In this document: positions 1 through 7,451 of the stretch, one piece after another | Numbering within the stretch: position 1 is the first letter of the stretch | Layout of the letters: each line of letters starts with the position of its first letter | NCBI GenBank assembly: GCA_964412555.1 | Contig: CAYPPG010000029.1 | Coordinates: forward strand, 27,094 to 91,093 | DNA length: 64,000 nt | Origin: CAYPPG01 sp964412555 | Lineage (GTDB): Bacteria > Hinthialibacterota > Hinthialibacteria > Hinthialibacterales > Hinthialibacteraceae | Direction of reading: 5' to 3' | Notes under the pieces: model-generated | What the model was told of the DNA's origin: nothing | The model's input: the letters and a program-made list of their open reading frames with translations, nothing else | The model's database searches: none | Position numbers and translations under genes: made by a program

Positions 1-2
1 TA

Positions 3-2435
3 CATGACCGGATGCCGGGGTATGGAATCGTGAGACTCAATAAGGAAACGCGAGACATTATCATTGAATGCTGGCCGCGGTTTGCCGATCCGGAAGATCC
101 GGATGCGAAACAATATCTCGGATGGCCCAAGACGATCAATCAGTTGGATAATTACAGCCGGGAAGCGGTTGCTTGGCTGCCGGCGGTCGAGGTGGATGGG
201 ATGGATGATCCCGTCGTGCAAGTGATCAATGAATCGAATGACGAGATCGTGTATACTTTGCGGATCAATGGGACAAGTTTTCGGCCGAAAGTGTTTCGGG
301 AAGGGAAATATACGGTAAAAGTCGGGGAATTGGGAACAAAGCGGGTGAAGGTTTTCGAAAACATTGAATCAATACAAAAAAGCGAATCTAAAACTATTCT
401 AGTAAACTTTGGAATATCTATTGCTCCTCCAAAAACGAAAAAGAAAATCGTGACGGAAACCTTACATGGTGTCGAAATTTCCGATCCATACCGTTGGTTG
501 GAAGATCAGGACAGACCGGAAACGCGTGAATGGATCGATGCGCAGATTGCCTATACGCAATCGATGCTCCAGGAGTTTCCTGAACGGGAAGCGATTCGGG
601 ATGAATTGGCGCAGTTCATGAAGATCGACAAAATGAGCGGAGCCAGTGAATATAACGGCCGTTTTTTCTTCATGAAGCAGCGTTCGGATCAGGAGCAGTG
701 GGTGATTTATATGCGAGAAGGGATGGATGGGGAAGATCAGGTGTTGATCGATCCGAATCTGATGAGTGAGGATCACACCACAAGTGTCTCGATGCGGGGG
801 ATTTCAAAAGACGGAACGTTACTGGCCTATGGAATCAAAGAGGGAGGGGAAGACGAAGCGGAAATCCGTTTCATGGATGTCGATACAAAAACCGACTTGA
901 AGGACTTCCTGCCGAAAGCGAGGATCGGAAGTATTTCCATTTTGAATGACAAGAGCGGTTTTTATTATTCCTTGCATCAATCCGATGAAGGATCGCGGAT
1001 TTATTATCATACCATGGGAACGGACGCGGGCGAAGACAAAATGATCTTCGGAGAGGGATTCGGACCGCAAGAATATGTGTCTTGTGGATTGTCCGATGAC
1101 AACCGATATTTGTACTTTACCGTTTCGCATGGATGGTCTGCCAACGATCTCTATGTTCAGGATCGTCAAAGCGATGGACCGATTGTACCTATTGTAAAAA
1201 ATATCGAGGCCAATTTCAGTCCGATTCAGTTTATCGGTAATACATTATACTTGCATACGAATTGGAATGCGCCGAATTATAAAGTCGTTGAAGTACATCT
1301 CGATCATCCCGCTCCGGAACAATGGAAAGAGATCATTCCGGAACGGGACTATGTGCTGGAATCGGTTTCTGCTGCGGGTGGAAATTTTTTTGGGAAGTAC
1401 TTGAAAAATGTAGTTTCTTTCATCCAAATTTTCAGTATTTCCGGAAAAGAGATGGGGGATATCTCTTTTCCGGCCATCGGAAGTGTCGGGAATGTATGGG
1501 GACGGTTCGACAGCGAGCATGCTTTTTTCAATTATTCCTCCTTTCACATTCCAAACACCGTTTATCATTACAATGTCAAGACGGGGAAGCGAACGGTATG
1601 GTTCAAGCCGGATATTCCGATTGATACGGACAATTTTGAAGTAAAACAAATTTGGTATCATTCAAAAGATGGAACCGAAATACCGATGTTTCTAGTGCAT
1701 CAAAAAGGGATTGAACTTGACGAAAGCCATCCGACTTTGTTGTACGGATATGGCGGGTTCAATATCAATATCACTCCCGGTTTTTCCAATACGGCTGCGC
1801 AATGGGTAAAACATGGCGGGGTGTATGCGGAGGCCATTCTGCGCGGCGGGGGTGAGTTTGGGGAAGAATGGCATCAAGCGGGGATGTTAGAGAAAAAGCA
1901 AAATGTGTTTGACGATTTCATCGCGGCATCGGAATGGCTGATCGAAAATGGATATACCAATCCTTCCAAACTGGGGATTTTTGGGGGCAGCAATGGGGGG
2001 CTTTTGGTCGGGGCTGCGCTAACGCAACGGCCGGAATTATATCAAGCTGTTTTATGTGCGGTGCCCTTGTTGGATATGGTGCGTTATCACAAGTTTTTAT
2101 TGGGGAAATTGTGGATTCCGGAATACGGATCGGCAGATGATCCGGAGCAATTCAAGTATCTCCATGCCTATTCTCCTTATCATCGTGTAAAAGAGGGAAC
2201 GGAATATCCATCCGTCATGTTTGTAACCGGTGATTCGGATACGCGAGTCGCACCGCTGCATGCCCGAAAAATGACGGCGCTGTTGCAATCGGTGTCGGCT
2301 TCGGAACGGCCTATTTTGCTTCGCTACGAGAAAGCCAGCGGGCATTCCGCGGGGATCCCCTTGAGTATGCAGATCGAAAAAGCCACGGATCAGATGGTGT
2401 ATCTATTTTGGCAGCTGGGTTTGTCTGTGGATTAG
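3..2435 (+). CDS. PhoD-tail / prolyl oligopeptidase (S9A) fusion, 5' end outside window
   Basis: The C-terminal part (from about residue 145 counted from the ATG at 12) is a complete serine peptidase of the prolyl oligopeptidase family. It opens with a DPYRWLED element, followed by a beta-propeller region and an alpha/beta-hydrolase domain. The nucleophile is in GGSNGG (about residue 660), with the acidic residue in GDSDTRV (about 743) and the histidine in GHSAG (about 777). It would cleave short proline-containing peptides. The first roughly 125 residues do not belong to that family. They read like the C-terminal end of planctomycete-type PhoD-like phosphatases (GYGIVRLNKETR, then a beta-rich GTSFRPKVF...YTVKVGE stretch). 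The frame is open to the first base (HDR precedes the Met at 12), so the ATG there is probably internal and the gene starts outside. Whether the fusion is genuine is uncertain; loss of one stop codon between two neighbouring genes would explain it. Confidence 0.8.
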   Translation, partial: HDRMPGYGIVRLNKETRDIIIECWPRFADPEDPDAKQYLGWPKTINQLDNYSREAVAWLPAVEVDGMDDPVVQVINESNDEIVYTLRINGTSFRPKVFREGKYTVKVGELGTKRVKVFENIESIQKSESKTILVNFGISIAPPKTKKKIVTETLHGVEISDPYRWLEDQDRPETREWIDAQIAYTQSMLQEFPEREAIRDELAQFMKIDKMSGASEYNGRFFFMKQRSDQEQWVIYMREGMDGEDQVLIDPNLMSEDHTTSVSMRGISKDGTLLAYGIKEGGEDEAEIRFMDVDTKTDLKDFLPKARIGSISILNDKSGFYYSLHQSDEGSRIYYHTMGTDAGEDKMIFGEGFGPQEYVSCGLSDDNRYLYFTVSHGWSANDLYVQDRQSDGPIVPIVKNIEANFSPIQFIGNTLYLHTNWNAPNYKVVEVHLDHPAPEQWKEIIPERDYVLESVSAAGGNFFGKYLKNVVSFIQIFSISGKEMGDISFPAIGSVGNVWGRFDSEHAFFNYSSFHIPNTVYHYNVKTGKRTVWFKPDIPIDTDNFEVKQIWYHSKDGTEIPMFLVHQKGIELDESHPTLLYGYGGFNINITPGFSNTAAQWVKHGGVYAEAILRGGGEFGEEWHQAGMLEKKQNVFDDFIAASEWLIENGYTNPSKLGIFGGSNGGLLVGAALTQRPELYQAVLCAVPLLDMVRYHKFLLGKLWIPEYGSADDPEQFKYLHAYSPYHRVKEGTEYPSVMFVTGDSDTRVAPLHARKMTALLQSVSASERPILLRYEKASGHSAGIPLSMQIEKATDQMVYLFWQLGLSVD

Positions 2436-2439
2436 GGGA

Positions 2440-2478
2440 GTGGAGGGATTCGTGACCTCAACCCAGCCTACTTTTTTA
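2440..2478. repeat. degenerate GTGG..GGATTCGT palindromic element
   Basis: This stretch just after the peptidase stop aligns with the cleaner hairpin at 3942-3966: a GGATTCGT core, CCTCA, CCCA and a following CTTTTTT run. The arms pair only partly here. With its T-run it may act as a weak terminator between the peptidase and the sulfatase gene. Confidence 0.45.
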
Positions 2479-2545
2479 GCGAGATACTTTGAGTCCTATA
2501 CCAAGATGGTTTAAAATAATGTATATCAATTTTAAGGAGTGAGAT

Positions 2546-3934
2546 ATGGATCGCCGGAATTTTTTAAAACAGTCTGGAATTGCGGCAGCTGCGATGTCTA
2601 TGCCGCATTCGTTGTTCGCCAAGGAAACAAAAGAAAAGAAACCGAATATTATTTTTATCATTGCTGACGATTTGGGGTATGGGGATTTGGGTTGTTATGG
2701 GCAGAAAATCATTAAAACACCGAATCTCGACAAGATGGCGGCTGAGGGATTGAAATTTACCCAACATTATGCCGGGTGTACGGTTTGTGCACCATCCCGT
2801 TGTTGTTTGATGACCGGCAAAGACACTGGGCATGCGTTTATCCGGGGGAATCGCGAGATTCAACCGGAAGGGCAGTATCCGATTCCTGCCGATACGATAA
2901 CCGTTGCCAGAATCTTGAAAAAGGCTGGTTACACAACCGGTTGTATCGGAAAGTGGGGGCTTGGCGGGCCGGAGTCGAGCGGTGAGCCAAATAAGCAGGG
3001 ATTCGATCATTTCTTCGGATATTTATGCCAGCGTCAAGCGCATCGTTTTTATCCGGATTATCTGTGGCGGAACGGGGAGAAAGTCGAGTTGAACAGAGAG
3101 ACGTATTCCCACGATTTGATGGCGGAGGAAACGCTTGATTTTATCAAAAAGAACAAAGACCGTCCCTTCTTTTTGTATATTCCGTTCACGATTCCGCATG
3201 CGGAGTTGAAAGTACCGGTAGATTCCATGGATCAATATAAAGGGAAATTCGAGGAAGAGCCCTTTGCGGGAGCGGGGAACTATGGAGCGCAACGATTTCC
3301 GAAAGCGGCGTATGCCGGGATGGTGACGCGCATGGATCGCGATGTCGGGCGGATATTCGATCTGCTGAAGGAATTGGACATCGATGACAATACGTTGGTC
3401 ATGTTTACGAGTGATAACGGCCCTCATCACGAAGGGGGAAATGATCCGCATTTCTTTAACAGTAACGGATCGCTGAAGGGGATCAAGCGGGATTTGTATG
3501 AAGGGGGAATACGGGTTCCGATGCTTGCGCGATGGCCGGAGAAGATCAAAGCGGGGACGACAACGGATCATATTTCCGCTTTTTGGGATTTCTTACCGAC
3601 ATGTGCCGATTTGGCCGGTGCAGAAAAGCCGGAGGAGGTCGATGGAATCTCGATGGCACCATTGCTGCAAGGGAGTCCGAAACGGCAGAAAGAGCATGAT
3701 TTTCTCTATTGGGAATTCCATTATTCCGGCGGCCGAGGGATTAAGCAGGCGGTGCGCATGGGCAAATGGAAGGCGGTTCGGAACGGACTCGGGAAACCGC
3801 TTGAATTGTACAATTTAAACAAGGATCTTGGGGAAGAGAAGAATGTTGCTTCCGAGCATCAGGAGATTATTGAAAAGATCGAGGATTATTTGAAGGATGC
3901 GCGGGTGGAATCGGAGATTTTTCCTTTGAAATAA
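2546..3934 (+). CDS. Tat-exported sulfatase (arylsulfatase family)
   Basis: Sulfatase that hydrolyses sulfate esters, probably on sulfated polysaccharide or glycoside substrates outside the cytoplasm. The N-terminus is a Tat-type leader (DRRNFLKQSG, then an Ala-rich hydrophobic stretch and a possible cleavage near LFA). The catalytic signature is CAPSR at residues 81-85, where Cys81 would be converted to formylglycine. Metal-binding Asp41-Asp42 lie in IIADDLGYGD, and a second metal-site motif (TSDNGPHHEGG) lies near residue 290. The 462-residue length is normal for a single-domain enzyme. The ATG is preceded by AAGGAGTGAGAT, a good ribosome site. No sulfatase-maturing enzyme is seen in the window. 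The substrate cannot be told from sequence. Confidence 0.92.
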   Translation: MDRRNFLKQSGIAAAAMSMPHSLFAKETKEKKPNIIFIIADDLGYGDLGCYGQKIIKTPNLDKMAAEGLKFTQHYAGCTVCAPSRCCLMTGKDTGHAFIRGNREIQPEGQYPIPADTITVARILKKAGYTTGCIGKWGLGGPESSGEPNKQGFDHFFGYLCQRQAHRFYPDYLWRNGEKVELNRETYSHDLMAEETLDFIKKNKDRPFFLYIPFTIPHAELKVPVDSMDQYKGKFEEEPFAGAGNYGAQRFPKAAYAGMVTRMDRDVGRIFDLLKELDIDDNTLVMFTSDNGPHHEGGNDPHFFNSNGSLKGIKRDLYEGGIRVPMLARWPEKIKAGTTTDHISAFWDFLPTCADLAGAEKPEEVDGISMAPLLQGSPKRQKEHDFLYWEFHYSGGRGIKQAVRMGKWKAVRNGLGKPLELYNLNKDLGEEKNVASEHQEIIEKIEDYLKDARVESEIFPLK

Positions 3935-3941
3935 TAGAAAT

Positions 3942-3966
3942 GGTGGGATTCGTTCCTCATCCCACC
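3942..3966. repeat. palindromic hairpin element between convergent genes
   Basis: GGTGGGAT (3942-3949) pairs perfectly with ATCCCACC (3959-3966) across a 9-base loop and is followed on the + strand by CAACTTTTT, so it can end transcription of the sulfatase gene. The stop codon of the minus-strand gene (TGA, 3957-3959) lies inside the element. It is related to the copy at 2440-2478 and in design to 52244-52271. Confidence 0.6.
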
Positions 3967-4475
3967 CAACTTTTTCGTAAGTAAAACGATGGCATCCCTA
4001 AACCTACCACGACGACGATACTGAACCAGGTCAATAATATATAGGGCCAATTCATGGCGATCATGGCGCCGGCGCTGGGGAGGATGCCGACGATCCAGAC
4101 GAAGGTCAGGATTTCCAAGGCGTTTTCACTGCTGATGTCGCTTTCGAGATCGATATTTTCCGGCAATGTGGTCATGCTGGCGTCTTGGACGATCTTTTGG
4201 GGGGCGATTTCCAGGAAGTAATAAATGACCCAGTTCACTTCGAGGCTGCCAACAATAAGGACGATCAATAAACTTAAAAGGAATCTCGATCGGCGGCCGC
4301 AATCGGGGCAGGATGAAAGCCGATAGAGATTGAATAGGCGGATGAATGCATAGATAATGAGCCAACCTCCCAAGGTGATCAGACCAAGAAGCAAGTGGAA
4401 ATTCTGTGAGGGGGCTTGGGCATCTTTCTCGAAATGAGATTGGCAACGGCGGCATTTGAAGATGTAGTGTTCCAT
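3957..4475 (-). CDS. zinc-ribbon membrane protein of unknown function
   Basis: A 172-residue protein with a split cysteine motif. CRRC lies at residues 8-11 and CPDCGRR near residue 57, so a zinc ribbon could form on the cytoplasmic side. The pairs are separated by a hydrophobic segment (LLLGLITLGGWLIIYAFIRLF). At least three further hydrophobic segments follow (LLSLLIVLIVGSL; ILTFVWIVGILPSAGAMIAM; YILLTWFSIVVVVGLGM), giving about four membrane spans. No family is recognised. No clear Shine-Dalgarno precedes the start. The final residues (SWVG) are encoded by a palindromic repeat, so the original C-terminus may have been replaced. It stands alone between the sulfatase and the aminotransferase. 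Confidence 0.65.
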   Translation of the reverse strand: MEHYIFKCRRCQSHFEKDAQAPSQNFHLLLGLITLGGWLIIYAFIRLFNLYRLSSCPDCGRRSRFLLSLLIVLIVGSLEVNWVIYYFLEIAPQKIVQDASMTTLPENIDLESDISSENALEILTFVWIVGILPSAGAMIAMNWPYILLTWFSIVVVVGLGMPSFYLRKSWVG

Positions 4476-4516
4476 TGTTGTTCTAACTCAAAATTAATTA
4501 TTTTATGGAAAGAATA

Positions 4517-5752
4517 TTAATCTGTGTTGAGGATTTCATCTACATTCTCTTGGATTTTCTGGATGGCGGCGGCGATGTCATCCATGTCTTTCTTCTGTCC
4601 CAATAACATTTCCTGGAACAGCCAGACACCTTCGTTTTGACAGACACGTTCGCAATTCGGGCAATGCATTGCCTGATAGTCGACACGGCCTTCATATAAT
4701 TCTTTGTAGGCTGGTGTTCTGTCCTTGAAGTTCTTGAAATAATTATATTCGTAAAGGGGCAGGTAGCCGGTAGAGCAAGGGATTCCTTCTTTTTCGAGCG
4801 CCATGGTGAAACGGGCTTTAGACAATCCTTTGAATTGTTCTCTATCGTATCGAAGAATACCGAGATGATAAGCATGACGAGTGCAGCCTTCATAGGATTT
4901 TTGGAGGGAGACGCCATCGATTTGTTCCAATAAAGAAGAAAGGTAGCAAGCATTTTCCTCGCGCTGTTTCATTTGTTCTTCGAGGCGTTCCATGCCGACC
5001 AGAAGGAGGGCGGATTGGAAGGCTCCAAGCCTGCGGTTGCCACCCATCTCGTGATGGTCATACCAGGCACCGCCTTTTACACGTCCACAGTTGGTGAAGG
5101 AGCAAAGGCGGTCTGCTATTTTTTCGTCGTTGGTGATGATGGCGCCGCCTTCTCCGGAAGTCAGGTTTTTGCTGGATTGAAAGGAAAAGGTGCCGGCGTG
5201 CCCGATGGTGCCGACTTTTTGCTTGCGCCATTCAGCGCCGGGAGCCTGTGCGCAGTCTTCAAGGACGAGCAGGTTGTTGCTTTGAGCGATAGACATGATG
5301 GAGTCCATATCCGCCGGATTGCCGGCGATATGGACGGGGATGATCGCTTTTGTCTTGGGTGTCATTCGCTGCTTGATCGCTTCGGGATCGAGATTATACG
5401 TTTCCGGATCGATATCCGCGAAAATGGGTATGGCGTTGACCATCAATACGCTCATTGCCGTTGCGATGAAGGTATAGGATGGAACGATGACTTCGTCTCC
5501 AGGTTTCATACCCAATGCCATGAGTGCGATGATGAGCGCATCGGTTCCATTTGTGCAGGCAACAGCATATTTTGATCCGCAGTAATCCGCGAAACGGTTT
5601 TCAAACTCCGATGTTTTTTTCGAACCGATTCCCCATGCTCTGCTTTCCAATGTTTCGAGCAAGGCACTTTTATCCTGTTCATCGAAAACCGGCCAAGGAT
5701 GAAACGGTTCGCTTCGGATTGGAGGACCTCCATTGATTGCAAGTTGGGCCAT
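4517..5752 (-). CDS. DegT/DnrJ/EryC1/StrS-family PLP aminotransferase
   Basis: Pyridoxal-phosphate enzyme of the sugar aminotransferase (AHBA synthase-like) fold, 411 residues, the normal length. Typical blocks are visible: the N-terminal LAINGGPP, the cofactor phosphate region NGTDALIIAL, VIVPSYTFIATA, the aspartate of VLEDCAQAPGA, and the Schiff-base lysine in FSFQSSKNLTSGEGG. In this family the partner substrate is usually a keto sugar or keto-inositol; some members act as dehydratases or regulators. The start is supported by AGGAG six bases upstream. It is divergent from the isomerase-like gene at 5958, which suggests shared regulation and a link to sugar metabolism. The specific substrate is not evident. 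Confidence 0.9.
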   Translation of the reverse strand: MAQLAINGGPPIRSEPFHPWPVFDEQDKSALLETLESRAWGIGSKKTSEFENRFADYCGSKYAVACTNGTDALIIALMALGMKPGDEVIVPSYTFIATAMSVLMVNAIPIFADIDPETYNLDPEAIKQRMTPKTKAIIPVHIAGNPADMDSIMSIAQSNNLLVLEDCAQAPGAEWRKQKVGTIGHAGTFSFQSSKNLTSGEGGAIITNDEKIADRLCSFTNCGRVKGGAWYDHHEMGGNRRLGAFQSALLLVGMERLEEQMKQREENACYLSSLLEQIDGVSLQKSYEGCTRHAYHLGILRYDREQFKGLSKARFTMALEKEGIPCSTGYLPLYEYNYFKNFKDRTPAYKELYEGRVDYQAMHCPNCERVCQNEGVWLFQEMLLGQKKDMDDIAAAIQKIQENVDEILNTD

Positions 5753-5822
5753 CTTAGTCTCCTGAGTCTATCAATAAAGTATTCAAAAAGGTTTCATTCA
5801 TTTTTTCTGCCAGAAAGCAATG

Positions 5823-5880
5823 TTGCTCCTGACTTCGTATTTTCCTATTGTAGAATATCCATAACTCGGTTGGAAATCAA
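5823..5880. promoter_or_regulatory. possible back-to-back promoters for the divergent sugar genes
   Basis: On the + strand TTGCTC (5823-5828) and TATTGT (5846-5851) are 17 bases apart. On the minus strand TTGATT (5880-5875) and TATTCT (5857-5852) are also 17 bases apart. The two -10 boxes abut each other. This is a match to a sigma-70 pattern by eye only. Confidence 0.35.
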
Positions 5881-5957
5881 ATCGTACCGTTCTTGTGCTA
5901 AGGAAGAAATTACGATCGAAGGTTCCACTGGAATAAAATGGATAAGGAGAATAAATC

Positions 5958-7367
5958 ATGTCGAGAGCAACCATAGCCGTCATCGTTGGGAATCGTGATT
6001 TCTTCCCTGACCGCTTGATCACCGAAGGCCGGCAAGAGATTTTAAAAGTATTCGCTGAAATGGATATCGAACCGATTCTTCTCGGAGAAAAGCAAACAAA
6101 ACTCGGGGCTGTCGAAACATGGGAAGAAGCGAAGCTGTGCGCGGAATTATTCAAAGCCAACCGCGATACGATCGAAGGCGTTCTCGTTACGTTACCGAAT
6201 TTTGGAGATGAAAAAGGAGTTGCCGATACCTTGAAATTATCCGGTCTCGATGTGCCGGTTTTGATTCAAGCCTATCCCGATGATTTACAGGGGATGACCG
6301 TCGACACCCGGCGGGATGCCTTTTGTGGCAAGATTTCCGTTTGTAACAACTTGCGGCAGTATGGAATTCCGTTTTCCTTGACGACATTTCATACGGTTTC
6401 GCCGATGAATGAAATATTCCAAGAGGATTTGGAACATTTTATGAGGGTGTGCAAAGTCGTAAACGGTGTTCGAAATGTGCGGTTGGGTGCGATTGGAGCG
6501 CGGCCGAATGCATTCAACACGGTTCGATATAGTGAGAAATTACTACAGGAAGCGGGCATCAGCGTGTGCACGGCCGATCTGTCCGAAATTATCGGAAAAG
6601 CGCAGAAATTGCCGGACGATGACGCCAAAGTGAAAGAGAAATTGAATGCGATCAATGCCTACGCGGATGCGGGTGACATTCCGCAAGCGCCGTTGGTAAA
6701 AATGGCGAAACTCGGAGTTGTCATCGAAGATTGGATGGATGTGCTCGATTTGGATGCGACTGCCATTCAATGCTGGACATCGATCCAAGAGAATTACGGT
6801 GTTAATGCATGCACATTGATGAGCATGATGAGTGAAAAACTGATGCCCAGCGCGTGTGAAGTGGATATCACCGGTGTATTGGCGATGTATGCGTTGCAGC
6901 GGGCATCGGGAACGCCGAGTGCGCTGGTGGATTGGAATAACAATTATGGAAATGATCCGGATAAATGCGTGCTGTTCCATTGCGGCAACTGGGCGAAGTG
7001 TTTCCTGCCTGACGCGAAAATCAAAGCCGCCGATATTTTGGAAACGGTAATCGGTACCGGGAAAACATATGGAGCGATTGCCGGACGGACACCGAGCGGC
7101 CCGTTAACCTTTGCGCGCATCAGCACGGATGACCAGATGGGGGTGATTCGCGCCTATGTCGGGGAAGGAATGTTTACGGATGATCCGCTGGATACCTTCG
7201 GCAGCCGGGCGGTGGTGGATGTGCCTGGCCTTCAAGAACTCATGCAGTACATTTGCATGAATGGATTCGAACATCATGTGGCGATGAATGCTTCGGAGAC
7301 GGCGGATATCTTGTTTGAAGCGTTTACGAATTATTTGGGGTGGGATGTGTATTTTCATGAGGGGTGA
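5958..7367 (+). CDS. L-fucose/L-arabinose isomerase-family protein
   Basis: A 469-residue protein of the fucose/arabinose isomerase superfamily, which interconverts aldoses and ketoses with a divalent metal. Supporting blocks are the N-terminal Rossmann-like region (VIVGNRDFFP...), the VTLPNFGDEKGVADTL stretch, GAIGARPNAFNTVRYSE, CEVDITGVLAMYALQRASG and a C-terminal HCGNWAKCF...IAGRTPSGPLTFARIS barrel. Proteins of this length in this branch are often annotated fucose isomerase-like with unproven substrate. AAGGAG lies nine bases before the ATG. Its divergent neighbour is a sugar aminotransferase, consistent with rare-sugar metabolism. Exact substrate is inferred only at family level. Confidence 0.85.
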   Translation: MSRATIAVIVGNRDFFPDRLITEGRQEILKVFAEMDIEPILLGEKQTKLGAVETWEEAKLCAELFKANRDTIEGVLVTLPNFGDEKGVADTLKLSGLDVPVLIQAYPDDLQGMTVDTRRDAFCGKISVCNNLRQYGIPFSLTTFHTVSPMNEIFQEDLEHFMRVCKVVNGVRNVRLGAIGARPNAFNTVRYSEKLLQEAGISVCTADLSEIIGKAQKLPDDDAKVKEKLNAINAYADAGDIPQAPLVKMAKLGVVIEDWMDVLDLDATAIQCWTSIQENYGVNACTLMSMMSEKLMPSACEVDITGVLAMYALQRASGTPSALVDWNNNYGNDPDKCVLFHCGNWAKCFLPDAKIKAADILETVIGTGKTYGAIAGRTPSGPLTFARISTDDQMGVIRAYVGEGMFTDDPLDTFGSRAVVDVPGLQELMQYICMNGFEHHVAMNASETADILFEAFTNYLGWDVYFHEG

Positions 7368-7401
7368 GGGAATATATTGCTGGTTTTGATATTTTTATCT
7401 T

Positions 7402-7431
7402 TTATTAAATTTACGATTTTGTGTTTATAAT
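7402..7431 (+). promoter_or_regulatory. candidate promoter of the restriction-methylation gene
   Basis: A perfect TATAAT (7426-7431) lies 20 bases before the ATG at 7452, with a weak TTATTA 18 bases further upstream. The implied leader is very short and no clear Shine-Dalgarno is present, so translation may start on a nearly leaderless message. Confidence 0.35.
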
Positions 7432-7451
7432 CGAATTAATGGTCAAAAGTT

